Assembly (NCBI RefSeq): GCF_900109855.1
Contig: NZ_FOBO01000014.1
Coordinates: 42,989 to 106,988, forward strand
Reading direction: 5' to 3'
Source of the DNA: Roseovarius tolerans
GTDB lineage: Bacteria > Pseudomonadota > Alphaproteobacteria > Rhodobacterales > Rhodobacteraceae
Length of the DNA stretch: 64,000 nt
How positions within the stretch are numbered: the stretch's first letter is position 1; every line of letters begins with the position of its first letter. Under the pieces are notes generated by a model that was not told the origin of the DNA, did no database searches, and saw nothing but the letters and a program-made list of their open reading frames with translations. Positions 19,946-29,075 of this stretch are shown in pieces. The translations under genes and the position numbers were made by a program.

Positions 19946-20009
19946 GTCATCCCGGGCTTGACCCGGGATCTCTGAGCCGCACGAGACCCCGGATCACGTC
20001 CGGGGTGAC
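19946..20009. repeat. paired inverted repeat (REP/BIME-like)
   Basis: Two 27-nt palindromic units, 19946-19972 and 19983-20009, are arranged head to head. Each has a CCGG-rich stem and conserved GTCA/TCTC ends. Such units are common between genes in alphaproteobacteria. The pair lies between the convergent dnaE and slyX and may also serve as a terminator. Confidence 0.8.
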
Positions 20010-20029
20010 ACGGACCTTCACAGTCCCCG

Positions 20030-20224
20030 TCAATAATGCGGCGGGCGCTCGTCGCCGAGGAACACGCTGCCCTCATTGTCCTCGCGCCGCGCCGCCTCGC
20101 GCTCCAGCAGCATCTGCACGCGCCCGCGCAGCCAATCGATCTCGCGGTCCTGCCGCGCGATGACATCCGACAGGTCATCGACGCTGCGCATCAGGTGGGC
20201 GAGTTTCTCTTCCAGATCGGTCAT
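20030..20224 (-). CDS. slyX: SlyX family protein
   Basis: A 64-residue acidic protein that reads as one long coiled coil (E-E-K-L-A-H-L to L-E-R-E-A-A-R-R) followed by a short tail ending R-P-P-H-Y, the typical SlyX C-terminus. Members are near-universal in proteobacteria and their role is not established. It is divergent from hisS across 110 bp. Confidence 0.88.
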   Translation of the reverse strand: MTDLEEKLAHLMRSVDDLSDVIARQDREIDWLRGRVQMLLEREAARREDNEGSVFLGDERPPHY

Positions 20225-20334
20225 GGCATCGCCTTACGCGCACGTGCGCGCGCGGTCAATCATGCGGCTTGCCTTGCCCCCGCGCAGCCCTTCGGCTAGA
20301 CCGCGCCACGACAGCCGCCGCAAGGACGACACCC

Positions 20335-21906
20335 ATGGCCAAGCCCAAGAAACAGCCCCGCCCCAAGGCCGAAACGCCGAAAGGGTTCCGCGATTATTTC
20401 GGCGCGGACGTGACCGAGCGCGCCGCGATGCTGAACGCCATCGCCGGGGTCTATCATCGCTATGGGTTCGACGCGCTGGAATCGAGTGCGGTGGAGACGG
20501 TCGAGGCGCTTGGCAAGTTTCTGCCCGACGTGGATCGCCCCAACGAGGGCGTCTTTGCCTGGCAGGACGAGGACGAGAAATGGCTGGCGCTGCGCTATGA
20601 CCTGACGGCGCCGCTGGCCCGCGTCTATGCCCAGCACCGCAACGACCTGCCGACGCCGTATCGCCGCTACGCCATGGGGCCGGTCTGGCGCAACGAGAAG
20701 CCGGGGCCGGGGCGGTTTCGGCAGTTCTATCAATGCGATGCGGATACGGTGGGCACGAACAGCATGGCGGCGGATGCCGAGATCTGCGCCATGCTGGCCG
20801 ATGCGCTGGAAGAGGTAGGCATCCCTCGTGGTGACTACGTGGTGCGAGTGAATAACCGCAAGGTTCTGAACGGTATTTTAGAAGGCTTGATGGTCGATAA
20901 CGAGAAAACGCGTGCGTTGCCACGAAGCTTCCGTGAGTCGCTTGATACTAAATTGAGCGACTGGGAGTTTGTCGATCCAGAAGCAGTACTTCGAACAATT
21001 GACAAATTCGACAAGGTCGGTGCGTCGGGAGTGCTTGAGTTATTGACCACGGGGCGAAAGGATGACTCAGGCGCATTCATTAAAGGTGTCGGCCTTTCTT
21101 CTGAGGATGCATCCCGAGTAGTAAAATTTATGGAGTCGCGCGGAAGCGATAACACCAAGACCTTAACTAACCTACGCGAGTTGATGGGGACTTCTTCGCT
21201 GGACTTGCACGAGGAACAGGGTGTTTCCCATATCGGTTTAGACGGCATCAAGGAACTCGAAGAGATCGCCACCCTGCTTGCCGCCCAAGGCTACGGCCCC
21301 GACCGCATCGTGATCGACCCCTCCGTCGTGCGCGGCCTCGGCTACTATACCGGCCCGGTCTTCGAGGCCGAACTGACCTTTGAAATCCTTGACGAAAAGG
21401 GCCGCCCGCGCCAGTTCGGCAGCGTCGCGGGCGGGGGGCGTTACGACGATCTCGTCGCGCGCTTCACCGGGCAGCAGGTGCCCGCCGTGGGTGTCTCCAT
21501 CGGCGTCGACCGCCTCCTCGCCGCTCTGCGCGAAAAGGGCCGCATCGGGGGCGAGGCGCAGGGCCCGGTGGTCGTCACCGTGATGGATCGCGACCGCATG
21601 GCCGATTATCAGGCCATGGTCGGCGAGTTGCGCCAGGCAGGCATCCGCGCCGAGGTCTATCTCGGCAACCCGAAGAATTTCGGCAACCAGATGAAATACG
21701 CCGACCGGCGCGGCAGCCCGGTGGCGATCATCGAGGGTGGCGACGAAAAGGCGCGCAGCGTGGTGCAGATCAAAGACCTGATCCTCGGCGCGCAAATCGC
21801 CGAAAGCGCGACGCTGGAAGAATGGAAGGAACGCCCCAGCCAATACGAAGTGCCGCGCGACCAACTGGTCGAAAAAGTCCGCGACATCCTGACGGGGCAA
21901 AGCTGA
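20335..21906 (+). CDS. hisS: histidyl-tRNA synthetase
   Basis: Charges tRNA-His in the cytoplasm. The 523-residue class II enzyme has motif 2 (G-P-V-W-R-N-E-K-P then [10 protein letters not shown]), histidine motif A written [11 protein letters not shown], motif 3 region [10 protein letters not shown], and a C-terminal anticodon-binding domain (from about 425). ATG 20335 is the only start that keeps a short N-terminus. Bases about 20812-21245, coding for the region between motif 2 and histidine motif A, are about 50% GC against about 70% on both sides, as if replaced from a lower-GC relative. It overlaps hisZ by one base. Confidence 0.95.
   Translation: MAKPKKQPRPKAETPKGFRDYFGADVTERAAMLNAIAGVYHRYGFDALESSAVETVEALGKFLPDVDRPNEGVFAWQDEDEKWLALRYDLTAPLARVYAQHRNDLPTPYRRYAMGPVWRNEKPGPGRFRQFYQCDADTVGTNSMAADAEICAMLADALEEVGIPRGDYVVRVNNRKVLNGILEGLMVDNEKTRALPRSFRESLDTKLSDWEFVDPEAVLRTIDKFDKVGASGVLELLTTGRKDDSGAFIKGVGLSSEDASRVVKFMESRGSDNTKTLTNLRELMGTSSLDLHEEQGVSHIGLDGIKELEEIATLLAAQGYGPDRIVIDPSVVRGLGYYTGPVFEAELTFEILDEKGRPRQFGSVAGGGRYDDLVARFTGQQVPAVGVSIGVDRLLAALREKGRIGGEAQGPVVVTVMDRDRMADYQAMVGELRQAGIRAEVYLGNPKNFGNQMKYADRRGSPVAIIEGGDEKARSVVQIKDLILGAQIAESATLEEWKERPSQYEVPRDQLVEKVRDILTGQS
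20812..21245 (+). other. low-GC mosaic segment inside hisS
   Basis: Hand counts over 20881-21240 give 179 G/C in 360 bases (50%). Single 60-base lines before (20581-20640) and after (21301-21360) give 73% and 70%. Codon choice changes together with composition: TTA, TTG, AAT, ACT and GTA appear only here. Both edges are sharp and the frame is uninterrupted. Confidence 0.75.
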
Positions 21907-22991
21907 TGCCGCACCGTGCCGCAGTCCGCGCCGAGGCCGCGCGCCTGCGGGGCCTCTTCGAGGCGGCGGGGGCATTGCCCGTTGAAACCTCCGTTCTGCA
22001 ACCCGCCGAAGTGCTCCTCGATCTTTATGGCGAGGATATCCGCGCCCGCGCCTACGTGACCTCGGACGCCCTGCGCGGCGAGCAGATGCTGCGCCCGGAT
22101 TTCACCGTGCCGGTGGTGCAGATGCATATGGAGCACGGCGCCGAACCCGCGCGCTACACCTATTCCGGTGAGGTATTTCGCCGTCAGGAAGAGGATGCGG
22201 CCCGCGCCAATGAATACACGCAAGTGGGCTTCGAGATCTTCGAGCGCGCCGCGCCCGAGTCGGCGGATGCCGAGGTGTTCTCGATGTTCTTCGATATCCT
22301 GCGCCCGCTTGGCCTGCGCGCGGCCACGGGCGATATCGGCATCCTGATGGCCGCGGTCGAAGGGCTGCGCACGACCGAGCGGCGCAAGGCGGCGCTCCGG
22401 CGGCATATCTGGCGGCCCCGGCGGTTTCGCGCGCTGATCGACCGGTTTTCGGGCAAATCCCCGGTGCCGGATCAGCGCGCGGCGCTTCTGGCCGCAGCAG
22501 AGCCGATGGCCAAGGCCGAACCGATGATCGGGCTGCGCGGCCCGGATGAAATATCCAGCCGGATCAAGGCGCTGCGCGATGACGCCCAAACTGCCCCAAT
22601 CTCGGCCACCGAGGTGGAACTGCTCGACGCGGTTCTGGCGGTGCGCGAGACCAGCGACAATGCACTGGAACGGCTGCGCGATATCGCCGTGGACCTGCCC
22701 GCGATTCAGGGCGCGGTGGACCGGCTCGCCAAACGGCTGGAGGCGCTGACGGCGCGCGGTCTGGACATCACCAAACTGGATTTCGAGGCCAGCTACGGGC
22801 GCACGCAGATGGAATATTACGACGGCTTTGTCTTTGGGTTCTATGCGGAAAAACGCCCCGACCTGCCCCCCGTCGCGACCGGCGGGCGCTATGACGCGCT
22901 GACCCGGCAACTGGGGCAAGGGCGCGAGATTCCAGCCGTCGGCGGGGTCATCCGCCCCGGTCTGGTCCTGAGCCTTGGGGGTGCGACATGA
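21906..22991 (+). CDS. hisZ: ATP phosphoribosyltransferase regulatory subunit
   Basis: A 361-residue catalytically inactive relative of histidyl-tRNA synthetase that forms a complex with short-form HisG and gives it histidine feedback control. The class II synthetase core is visible: R-P-D-F-T-V-P-V near residue 66, Y-T-Y-S-G-E-V-F-R near 87 and A-T-G-G-R-Y-D-A-L near the end. The tRNA-binding domain is lacking. ATG 21906 overlaps the hisS stop, and the gene overlaps hisG by four bases, so the HisZ:HisG complex is made from one transcript. Confidence 0.93.
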   Translation: MPHRAAVRAEAARLRGLFEAAGALPVETSVLQPAEVLLDLYGEDIRARAYVTSDALRGEQMLRPDFTVPVVQMHMEHGAEPARYTYSGEVFRRQEEDAARANEYTQVGFEIFERAAPESADAEVFSMFFDILRPLGLRAATGDIGILMAAVEGLRTTERRKAALRRHIWRPRRFRALIDRFSGKSPVPDQRAALLAAAEPMAKAEPMIGLRGPDEISSRIKALRDDAQTAPISATEVELLDAVLAVRETSDNALERLRDIAVDLPAIQGAVDRLAKRLEALTARGLDITKLDFEASYGRTQMEYYDGFVFGFYAEKRPDLPPVATGGRYDALTRQLGQGREIPAVGGVIRPGLVLSLGGAT

Positions 22992-23683
22992 CCCTGAAAC
23001 TCGGCGTGCCGTCCAAGGGGCGGCTGATGGAAAAAACCTTCGACTGGTTCGGCAAACACGGCATCGAACTGGGACGCGCCGGGTCCGAGCGCGAATATGC
23101 GGGCTTTGTCCAGGGCATCGACAACGTCGAACTTATTCTGCTGTCGGCCGGGGAAATCCCGCGCGAACTGGCCGCCGGACGCATTCATCTGGGCGTGACC
23201 GGCACCGATCTGGTGCGCGAAAAACTCGGCCAATGGGAAAATCAGGTCGGCGAACTGGCCGAACTGGGCTTCGGGCAGGCCGATCTGGTGCTCGCGGTGC
23301 CGCGCTGTTGGGTCGATGTCAGCCATCTCGACGACCTTGACGCCGCCGCCGCCGCGTTCCGGCTCAAGCACGGGTTTCGCTTGCGTATTGCCACGAAATA
23401 TCACCGCCTTGTGCGCGATTTCCTGCGTGAGAACGGGGTCGCGGATTATCAGCTGGTCGACAGTCAGGGGGCGACCGAGGGCACCGTCAAGAACGAGACC
23501 GCCGAGGCCATCGCCGACATCACCTCGACCGGCGACACACTGCGTGCCAACCACCTGAAAATATTGGAAGACGGGATGATCCTGAAATCTCAGGCGACGC
23601 TCTTCAAATCACGCGTGGCCCCGATGGAGGATGCCGACCGGCACACGCTGCGGGCGCTCAAGAACCGCCTGCATCTCGACTGA
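22988..23683 (+). CDS. hisG: ATP phosphoribosyltransferase catalytic subunit, short form
   Basis: First step of histidine synthesis: joins ATP and PRPP to phosphoribosyl-ATP. At 231 residues it is the short form that lacks the C-terminal regulatory domain and needs HisZ, which is the gene just upstream. Features include G-V-P-S-K-G-R-L near the start, G-V-T-G-T-D-L-V in the middle, and the PRPP-binding stretch S-T-G-D-T-L near residue 179. It is the last gene of the hisS-hisZ-hisG operon, with an imperfect hairpin 25 bp after the stop. Confidence 0.94.
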   Translation: MTLKLGVPSKGRLMEKTFDWFGKHGIELGRAGSEREYAGFVQGIDNVELILLSAGEIPRELAAGRIHLGVTGTDLVREKLGQWENQVGELAELGFGQADLVLAVPRCWVDVSHLDDLDAAAAAFRLKHGFRLRIATKYHRLVRDFLRENGVADYQLVDSQGATEGTVKNETAEAIADITSTGDTLRANHLKILEDGMILKSQATLFKSRVAPMEDADRHTLRALKNRLHLD

Positions 23684-23706
23684 GGCACGGCTAGCACCCG
23701 CCACGC

Positions 23707-23737
23707 AAAAGGGCGGCCCCGAAGGACTGCCCCCTTG
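23707..23737. terminator. imperfect hairpin between hisG and an outer-membrane barrel gene
   Basis: A G-G-G-C-G-G-C-C arm pairs with G-A-C-T-G-C-C-C (G-U pairs allowed) around CCGAAG, flanked by AAAA on the left and CTTGAG on the right. It lies between convergent genes. Confidence 0.5.
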
Positions 23738-23754
23738 AGTTCAATCCAGCCGGA

Positions 23755-24348
23755 TCAGAAGCGGAAGGTCGCCCGCGCCTGAACCGTCGTCGCTTCGACG
23801 TCAGAGCCCGAACCGTTGAAATCTTCGAACTCGTGATAGAGCACTTCACCGCCGAGCGAGACTTGCTCAGTCACCATGTGCTCATACCCGGCACCGACGA
23901 AATACCCGTCATCGTCGCCAAGATTGTCGGTATCCGCCCAGGCATAGCCGCCGGTGGCATAGGCCAGACCGCGACCGATCTTGTAGCCGCCGCGCAGTTT
24001 GGCGCGGAACACTTCTTCGGCGGTGGCGACGTTGCCGATATCGGCATCGAGGAAGTCATAGTCGAGGCCGGCACCGACGACGAACCCGTTCTGGAAGTCG
24101 TAGTCATAGCCACCGGTGAGACCACCGATCAGGCTGTCATCGTCATCGAATCCGTCGGCATCGACATTGGCCCAGCCAAGTTGACCACCACCGTAAAAGC
24201 CGGTCCAATTCGGCGAAAGGGGGGCCGCAGGGACGGGCGCCGGGGCCTCAATCACCGGCTCAGGGGCCGGTTCGGTCACGTTGCCTGCGAATGCGGGCGC
24301 TGCAAAAATCGCGGTCACTGTCGCGAGGGCTGTGGTTGTCTTCAGCAT
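23755..24348 (-). CDS. outer-membrane beta-barrel protein (Omp25/OmpA-barrel-like), paralog 1
   Basis: A 197-residue exported protein: signal peptide 1-21 ending A-F-A, a Pro/Glu-rich linker to about residue 44, then an eight-stranded barrel pattern with alternating residues, from N-W-T-G-F-Y-G-G-G-Q-L-G-W to the final T-V-Q-A-R-A-T-F-R-F. The C-terminal Phe is the usual BAM recognition signal. Short loops rich in Asp (D-D-D-D-S, D-D-D-G) may bind cations. The next upstream gene, 288 bp away on the same strand, is a paralog. It is probably a structural outer-membrane protein with no known ligand. Confidence 0.8.
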   Translation of the reverse strand: MLKTTTALATVTAIFAAPAFAGNVTEPAPEPVIEAPAPVPAAPLSPNWTGFYGGGQLGWANVDADGFDDDDSLIGGLTGGYDYDFQNGFVVGAGLDYDFLDADIGNVATAEEVFRAKLRGGYKIGRGLAYATGGYAWADTDNLGDDDGYFVGAGYEHMVTEQVSLGGEVLYHEFEDFNGSGSDVEATTVQARATFRF

Positions 24349-24636
24349 TGTTTTGTCCTTTCAGTGGTCTGTCACGCCCCGCAATCGCGTCACGATCCGG
24401 GGCACGGCGCGTGCCGTTGCGATGCATATCGGTCACCATACCACTGCCGACAAGGGCATGTGTCGCCCAGAATGGTCACGACCCTGTGAGTGGCAGGGAT
24501 ACGCTGAAATCTAACGAAAAATCGGCGGAAAACCGCAAAACCCTGTCACTGACGCGCAACCATCGAGTGAATTCTGACGTCTTCCCCTTGAACCGAAAAC
24601 AGCGGGCACGCTGGAGGACGCGCCGCCGTATGACCG

Positions 24637-25266
24637 TCAGAAACGGTAGGTGGCACGGATCTGCACGGTGGTGGCCTCGATGTCGTTGCCACTGCCATTG
24701 AAGCTGTCGAAGTCGTGATAGAGCACCTCGCCGCCAATCGAGAACTGGCTGTTGACCATGTAGTCATAGCCGCCGCCGATGAACCAACCGTCATCGTCAC
24801 CGAGAGTGTCCGTATCGGCATTGGCCCAGCCCGCCGCACCGTAAAGCAGCCCATTGCCGATCTTGGGTCCGCCTCGGATTTTCAGGCGGAAGATCTCTTC
24901 GATTTCCGCACCGGGACCGGCATTGATTTCGGCGAAATCATAATCGAGCGCGCCGCCCAGCACCCATTGGCCGAAATCATAGTCATAGCCGAGGGTGACC
25001 CCCCCGATGACATCCTCGTTCTCGCCGCCGGTCGAAGTATCGACGCTGCCGAATCCTAGCTGCCCGCCGATATAGACGCCGGTCCAGTTGGCCGACCGAT
25101 TGGGCGAACGGGACTGCGTGGAGACCGCCACGGACGCGCTCTGCGTCGCGCTGTCAAAGCTCAGATCCTGCGCGGCGTCGAACCTCGGCGCGTCGGCCTC
25201 TGCGAGGGCCGGGACCGCGAACAAGAGGGCGATTGCGACGCTGATGAAGGGGAGTTGGGGGCGCAT
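24637..25266 (-). CDS. outer-membrane beta-barrel protein, paralog 2
   Basis: A 209-residue homologue of the preceding barrel. The signal peptide is about 1-22 (A-V-P-A-L-A), then a Ser-rich linker to about residue 60 and the same barrel path from N-W-T-G-V-Y-I-G-G-Q-L-G-F to I-R-A-T-Y-R-F. The last third is nearly identical in pattern (G-G-E-V-L-Y-H-D-F-D then N-G-S-G-N-D-I-E-A-T-T-V-Q). ATG 25266 puts the signal peptide first; the in-frame codon at 25332 does not. Two barrels in tandem suggest an old gene duplication, with each copy keeping its own promoter region. Confidence 0.78.
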   Translation of the reverse strand: MRPQLPFISVAIALLFAVPALAEADAPRFDAAQDLSFDSATQSASVAVSTQSRSPNRSANWTGVYIGGQLGFGSVDTSTGGENEDVIGGVTLGYDYDFGQWVLGGALDYDFAEINAGPGAEIEEIFRLKIRGGPKIGNGLLYGAAGWANADTDTLGDDDGWFIGGGYDYMVNSQFSIGGEVLYHDFDSFNGSGNDIEATTVQIRATYRF

Positions 25267-25407
25267 GTCACTTGTCCTTTCGGGTAGTGGTCCGTCTGGA
25301 ACAAGGATCAGCGCAGGGCGCATGCGGCGCAATGAACGATACGGTCGCGCAACGTCAATAGCGGGTGAGCGACGCGTGTGTCAGTTCGCGCCGGACCGGG
25401 GCAGCCT

Positions 25408-25857
25408 TCACAGCACCCCGATATCCGCCAGTGCCGCCGAGAGTTCCGGCGGCAGGCTGTCATCGCCCGCACGTGCAGGGCCGATATCCGCAGGCGCATC
25501 CGTCCCCGGCAGATAGCGCCAGCCCTGAAACGGCCGCCGCGCCGCGGTGCTGGTGCGGATAAGCACCGGGTCGAGCACGATGGCGCAGCGGCGGATACCG
25601 TCGCCGCCCGTCACCTCGTCAAGCCGCAGGATGCGCTGACGGCATTGCACAAGCCCCTGAATCACCCAGTAGATCGACCCACCGTCGAGCAGTTCCGTCT
25701 CGCGCTTTGGCCACATCCGGGTGACATGGCAGGGATGGCCGTCCGGGGCCTTGGCACGCGGGTTTCTATGCCATTCCATCAGCCCTTCGACCGATTTGGT
25801 GCCGACGCTGAGTTTGATGAGATGCAGAGCCACGCGCGAATCCTCAGGTTCCTCCAT
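25408..25857 (-). CDS. DUF1489 family protein
   Basis: A 149-residue protein typical of alphaproteobacteria. Recognisable blocks are H-L-I-K-L-S-V-G near the N-terminus, H-V-T-R-M-W-P-K-R, L-L-D-G-G-S-I-Y-W-V-I-Q-G, V-L-D-P-V-L-I-R-T and R-P-F-Q-G-W-R-Y-L near the C-terminus. No function is known for the family; basic surface stretches would allow RNA or DNA contact, but this is only a guess. The start at 25857 fits the family better than 25887. It is divergent from nrdJ across about 100 bp. Confidence 0.82.
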   Translation of the reverse strand: MEEPEDSRVALHLIKLSVGTKSVEGLMEWHRNPRAKAPDGHPCHVTRMWPKRETELLDGGSIYWVIQGLVQCRQRILRLDEVTGGDGIRRCAIVLDPVLIRTSTAARRPFQGWRYLPGTDAPADIGPARAGDDSLPPELSAALADIGVL

Positions 25858-25958
25858 ATATCGTAGCGGTCTCACCGGGCAGGGCAAGAGATGGTGGAAA
25901 TCTCAAGGCGAGAGGGTTATTGTATCTCTCTGTCTCTGACGCAAGGGAATCGCCGCTC

Positions 25959-28226
25959 ATGACCCGTTTTGCCGCCCCGATCGCGGAACAGATCTGGACT
26001 ATGAAATACCGCTACATCACCGACGACGGCGGCGATGCCAGCGTCGAGGACACATGGCGGCGCATCGCACGATCGCTGGCCGAGGTCGAGGCCGAACCGG
26101 ACATCTGGGAAGGTCGGTTCTACGACGCCCTCGAGGATTTCAAGTTCCTGCCCGCGGGCCGGATCACGGCGGGCGCGGGCACCGGGCGCAAGGTGACGCT
26201 GTTCAACTGCTTCGTCATGGGCACCATTCCCGACGACATGGGCGGCATCTTCGATAACCTGCGCGAGGCCGCACTGACCATGCAGCAGGGCGGCGGCATC
26301 GGCTATGATTTCTCGACGATCCGGCCCAAGGGCGCGGTGGTCAAGGGCGTGTCGGCGGATGCCAGCGGGCCGCTCAGCTTCATGGATGTGTGGGACGCGA
26401 TGTGCCGCACGATCATGTCCGCCGGATCGCGGCGCGGCGCGATGATGGCCACCATGCGTTGCGACCATCCCGACATCGAGGATTTCATCGCCGCCAAGTC
26501 CGACGCCGCGCGGCTGCGGATGTTCAACCTCAGCGTTCTGGTCACCGATGCCTTCATGGAGGCGGTCAAGGCCGATGGCCCGTGGGAGCTGCAATTCGAC
26601 GGTCGGGTCTATCACACCGTGCAGGCGCGCGACCTGTGGAACCGGATCATGCAGGCCACCTATGATTATGCCGAACCGGGGGTGATCTTCATCGACCGGA
26701 TCAATCAGGCCAACAATCTGGCCTATTGCGAGGAGATCGCGGCGACCAATCCCTGCGGCGAACAACCCCTGCCGCCATATGGCGCCTGCCTGCTGGGGTC
26801 GATCAACCTGGCACGGCTGGTGCGCGATCCGTTCGGGGAGTACGCGTCGGTCGACGAAGACGAACTCGCCCGCCTCGTCGGGCTGGCGGTGCGGATGATG
26901 GACAACGTCGTGGATGCCTCGAACTTTCCGCTCGAGGCGCAGGCGCGCGAGGCACAGGCCAAGCGGCGCATCGGGCTGGGGGTTACCGGGCTCGCCGATG
27001 CGCTCCTGATGTGCGGGTTGCGCTACGGGGCCGAGGATGCCGTGGCACAGACCGAAAGCTGGCTGCGCGCGATTGCCCGGGCCGCCTATCTGGCAAGCAC
27101 CGATCTGGCGAAGGAAAAGGGCGCTTTCCCGCTCTTTGACCGCGATGCGTTTCTGGCCTCGGGTACGATGCAGGCGATGGACGAGGAAGTGCGCGCGGCG
27201 GTGGCCGAACACGGCATCCGCAACGCTTTGCTGACCTCGATCGCCCCCACCGGCACGATCAGCCTCTATGCCGGCAATGTCAGCAGCGGGATCGAGCCGG
27301 TCTTTGCCTATTCCTACACCCGCAAGGTCCTGCAAAAGGACGGCTCGCGCAGCGAGGAAGAGGTGGTCGATTACGCCGTGCAGATGTGGCGCGACCGGAT
27401 GGGTGACGCCCCGCTGCCCGATCATTTCGTGAACGCGCAGACCCTCGCCCCCGAGGATCACGTGGCGATGCAGGCGGCGGCGCAGAAATGGATCGACAGC
27501 AGCATCTCGAAAACCATCAACGTCCCCGAGGATATCGGTTTCGAGGCGTTCAAGGATGTCTACATGCAGGCCTATGAGACCGGCTGCAAGGGCTGCACCA
27601 CCTACCGGCCCAATGACGTGACCGGCAGCGTGCTGAGCGTGAGCGAGAGCGCCGACAAGGTGCCCGGTGAGGGCGCGATGCCGGGCGAGGGCGGTGAAGT
27701 GATCTACATGTCCGACCCGCTCGACCGGCCCACCGAACTCGAAGGCGCGACCTACAAGCTCAAGTGGCCCGACAGCAACCACGCGATCTACGTGACGGTG
27801 AACGATATCGTGTTGAACGGGCACCGGCGGCCTTTCGAGGTGTTCATCAACTCCAAGAACATGGAGCATTACGCCTGGACCGTGGCGCTGACGCGGATGA
27901 TCTCGGCGGTGTTCCGGCGCGGTGGCGATGTGAGCTTTGTGGTGGAGGAACTGAAGGCGGTGTTCGACCCGCGCGGCGGCGCATGGATGAACGGCAAATA
28001 CATCCCCTCGATCCTCGCCGCCATCGGCGGGGTGCTGGAACGCCACATGGTGCAGATCGGCTTTCTCGCGGGCGAGGGCCTCGGCCTAAAGTCCGACCCC
28101 ACGGCACAGGTCTCAAGCCTCACCACCCCCAAGGGCCCCGCCTGCCCCGCCTGCGGCAGCTACGACCTGCGCATGATCGAAGGCTGCAGGACCTGCGCAA
28201 GCTGCGGCCACAGCAAATGCGCGTAA
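25959..28226 (+). CDS. nrdJ: adenosylcobalamin-dependent (class II) ribonucleotide reductase
   Basis: Makes deoxyribonucleotides using a B12 radical, independent of oxygen. The 755-residue protein has the first active-site Cys region L-F-N-C-F near 84, Q-Q-G-G-G-I-G-Y-D-F, the finger-loop triad N264-P-C266-G-E268, and S-I-A-P-T-G-T-I-S in the phosphate loop. A C-terminal Cys-rich tail (C-P-A-C-G then C-x-x-C-x-x-C-G-H-S-K-C) supplies the reducing or metal-binding cysteines. ATG 25959 begins at the family's normal N-terminus (F-A-A-P-I-A-E-Q-I-W). No cobalamin riboswitch was recognised in the 100 bp before it. This gene marks the right edge of the core region. Confidence 0.94.
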   Translation: MTRFAAPIAEQIWTMKYRYITDDGGDASVEDTWRRIARSLAEVEAEPDIWEGRFYDALEDFKFLPAGRITAGAGTGRKVTLFNCFVMGTIPDDMGGIFDNLREAALTMQQGGGIGYDFSTIRPKGAVVKGVSADASGPLSFMDVWDAMCRTIMSAGSRRGAMMATMRCDHPDIEDFIAAKSDAARLRMFNLSVLVTDAFMEAVKADGPWELQFDGRVYHTVQARDLWNRIMQATYDYAEPGVIFIDRINQANNLAYCEEIAATNPCGEQPLPPYGACLLGSINLARLVRDPFGEYASVDEDELARLVGLAVRMMDNVVDASNFPLEAQAREAQAKRRIGLGVTGLADALLMCGLRYGAEDAVAQTESWLRAIARAAYLASTDLAKEKGAFPLFDRDAFLASGTMQAMDEEVRAAVAEHGIRNALLTSIAPTGTISLYAGNVSSGIEPVFAYSYTRKVLQKDGSRSEEEVVDYAVQMWRDRMGDAPLPDHFVNAQTLAPEDHVAMQAAAQKWIDSSISKTINVPEDIGFEAFKDVYMQAYETGCKGCTTYRPNDVTGSVLSVSESADKVPGEGAMPGEGGEVIYMSDPLDRPTELEGATYKLKWPDSNHAIYVTVNDIVLNGHRRPFEVFINSKNMEHYAWTVALTRMISAVFRRGGDVSFVVEELKAVFDPRGGAWMNGKYIPSILAAIGGVLERHMVQIGFLAGEGLGLKSDPTAQVSSLTTPKGPACPACGSYDLRMIEGCRTCASCGHSKCA

Positions 28227-28611
28227 GGGGCGGTGATCGGCTATTATTCTATTCCGACTACCAATTCATAGCCACCGGCGGGGTTAAAAGCGCCATTTTG
28301 CAAGCAAAAGAACGGGATCGGGCTAAGAGGCCCGTTCCATGTTTCTCTCGTTCAGAGTCGATGTTGCTATGGTTTGACTCCTTGTAGAGTACATAGGTTC
28401 GTCTCTATAGAGCCCAAAGCGCACAGCGCATCATTTTTTGATCTTAGCCAGCGCAATGTTCGATGGCACGGTGCTTCTGCAGGACATCGACACTGTTTTC
28501 GGGGCCCAGTCGATTTCAAATAGCGGTCCGTTTCTGACGCAGTGATCGCAAAGGTCACGCTTCAGGACACGTAGTCTCTTAAATTAGGACGGCGCTGAAG
28601 ATCACACAAGA
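28227..28611. other. intergenic region after nrdJ
   Basis: Lower-GC sequence with no convincing gene. It holds one possible nrdJ terminator (28310-28337). No tRNA, insertion sequence or attachment-site repeat was recognised. It marks the change from core to accessory DNA. Confidence 0.5.
28310..28337. terminator. hairpin downstream of nrdJ
   Basis: A 7-bp stem GAACGGG/CCCGTTC (28310-28316 with 28331-28337) with an inner alternative GGGC/GCCC pairing. There is no clean T run, so termination would be weak. Confidence 0.45.
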
Positions 28612-28638
28612 AAGCCGCGGTCGCAAAGACCGCGGCTT
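28612..28638. terminator. strong hairpin ending cassette copy 1
   Basis: An 11-bp perfect stem (28612-28622 with 28628-28638) around GCAAA, 31 bp after the 115-aa gene's stop on the minus strand, continuing into CTTGTGTG. The equivalent position in cassette copy 2 has a similar GCCGCGG-core hairpin (44936-44960). Confidence 0.8.
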
Positions 28639-28669
28639 GGGCATGGTTTAGGCAGAATTTACAGGCGTG

Positions 28670-29017
28670 TTACCTAAAGGCGCCCAAAAGGTCGCTGACG
28701 CGAGCCCCGTACCACCTAACGGAGGTGTCGACGCAATAACCTTTTCTGACGCTCAGCGCGTCAATGGCACAGGTTTCCTGTGCGGCGAGGGCTGCGTGGA
28801 TTTGCCGAAGCCCGCGCTGAACAACGCATGCATCAGGGAGCAAGGCTCCGGACTGGGCATGCAACTCGCACAGCGCGTCGAACGCAGTTTCCTCGGCCAA
28901 AAGACCAAGGAGATCGCAAAGTCCCCCACCGTGTCGGCGCAGGAAGTCGAGCGCGGCCAGGGCTGCCGCACAAGACGCGCCACCGTCATCGGTGCGCGGG
29001 GCGTGTTTCATGAACAT
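28670..29017 (-). CDS. hypothetical 115-aa protein, cassette copy 1
   Basis: Not recognised. The 115 residues look helical and soluble, with F-L-R-R-H-G-G-G-L-C-D-L-L near 25-37, F-D-A-L-C-E-L-H near 46, and a C-terminal block G-Y-C-V-D-T-S-V-R-W-Y-G-A-R-V-S-D-L-L. All three blocks recur in the 117-aa protein at 44984-45337; overall identity by eye is above 50%. ATG 29017 is chosen because GGGAG precedes it by 7 nt, exactly as in the second copy. The ribosome site abuts a hairpin that covaries between copies. Three conserved Cys (residues 34, 50 and 94) could bind metal or form disulfides. The role is unknown. Confidence 0.7.
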   Translation of the reverse strand: MFMKHAPRTDDGGASCAAALAALDFLRRHGGGLCDLLGLLAEETAFDALCELHAQSGALLPDACVVQRGLRQIHAALAAQETCAIDALSVRKGYCVDTSVRWYGARVSDLLGAFR

Positions 29018-29027
29018 GGTAGAACTC

Positions 29028-29075
29028 CCGACAGCCAGCCTGCGGCAGAGGCCGCATGTTTGTTGCTGGTGTCAG
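29028..29075 (-). promoter_or_regulatory. structured leader RNA of the 115-aa gene, copy 1
   Basis: Read on the minus strand: CUGACA, CCAGC, a 7-nt A-rich bulge AACAAAC, then AUGCGGC-CUCU-GCCGCAG, GCUGG, one unpaired base, and UGUCGG running into the GGGAG ribosome site. All three helices pair. A second, longer pairing is possible here: CTCCCGACA at 29025-29033 with TGTCGGGAG at 29084-29092, which would bury the ribosome site. Confidence 0.65.

Noticed and set aside
25858..25958. Cobalamin riboswitch upstream of nrdJ
   Set aside because: Only 100 bp is available and the conserved B12-box was not seen.
25917..28046. Minus-strand open frame of 709 codons opposite nrdJ
   Set aside because: Antisense shadow; nrdJ motifs on the other strand are complete.
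28227..28669. Possible tRNA or attachment site at the core/accessory border
   Set aside because: No T-loop GTTC-x-A-x-x-C context, acceptor pairing or terminal direct repeat was found.
29028..29075. Identity of the cassette leader with a known riboswitch (fluoride, preQ1, SAM-II, c-di-GMP)
   Set aside because: Helix layout and conserved bases do not match any of these classes as I know them.
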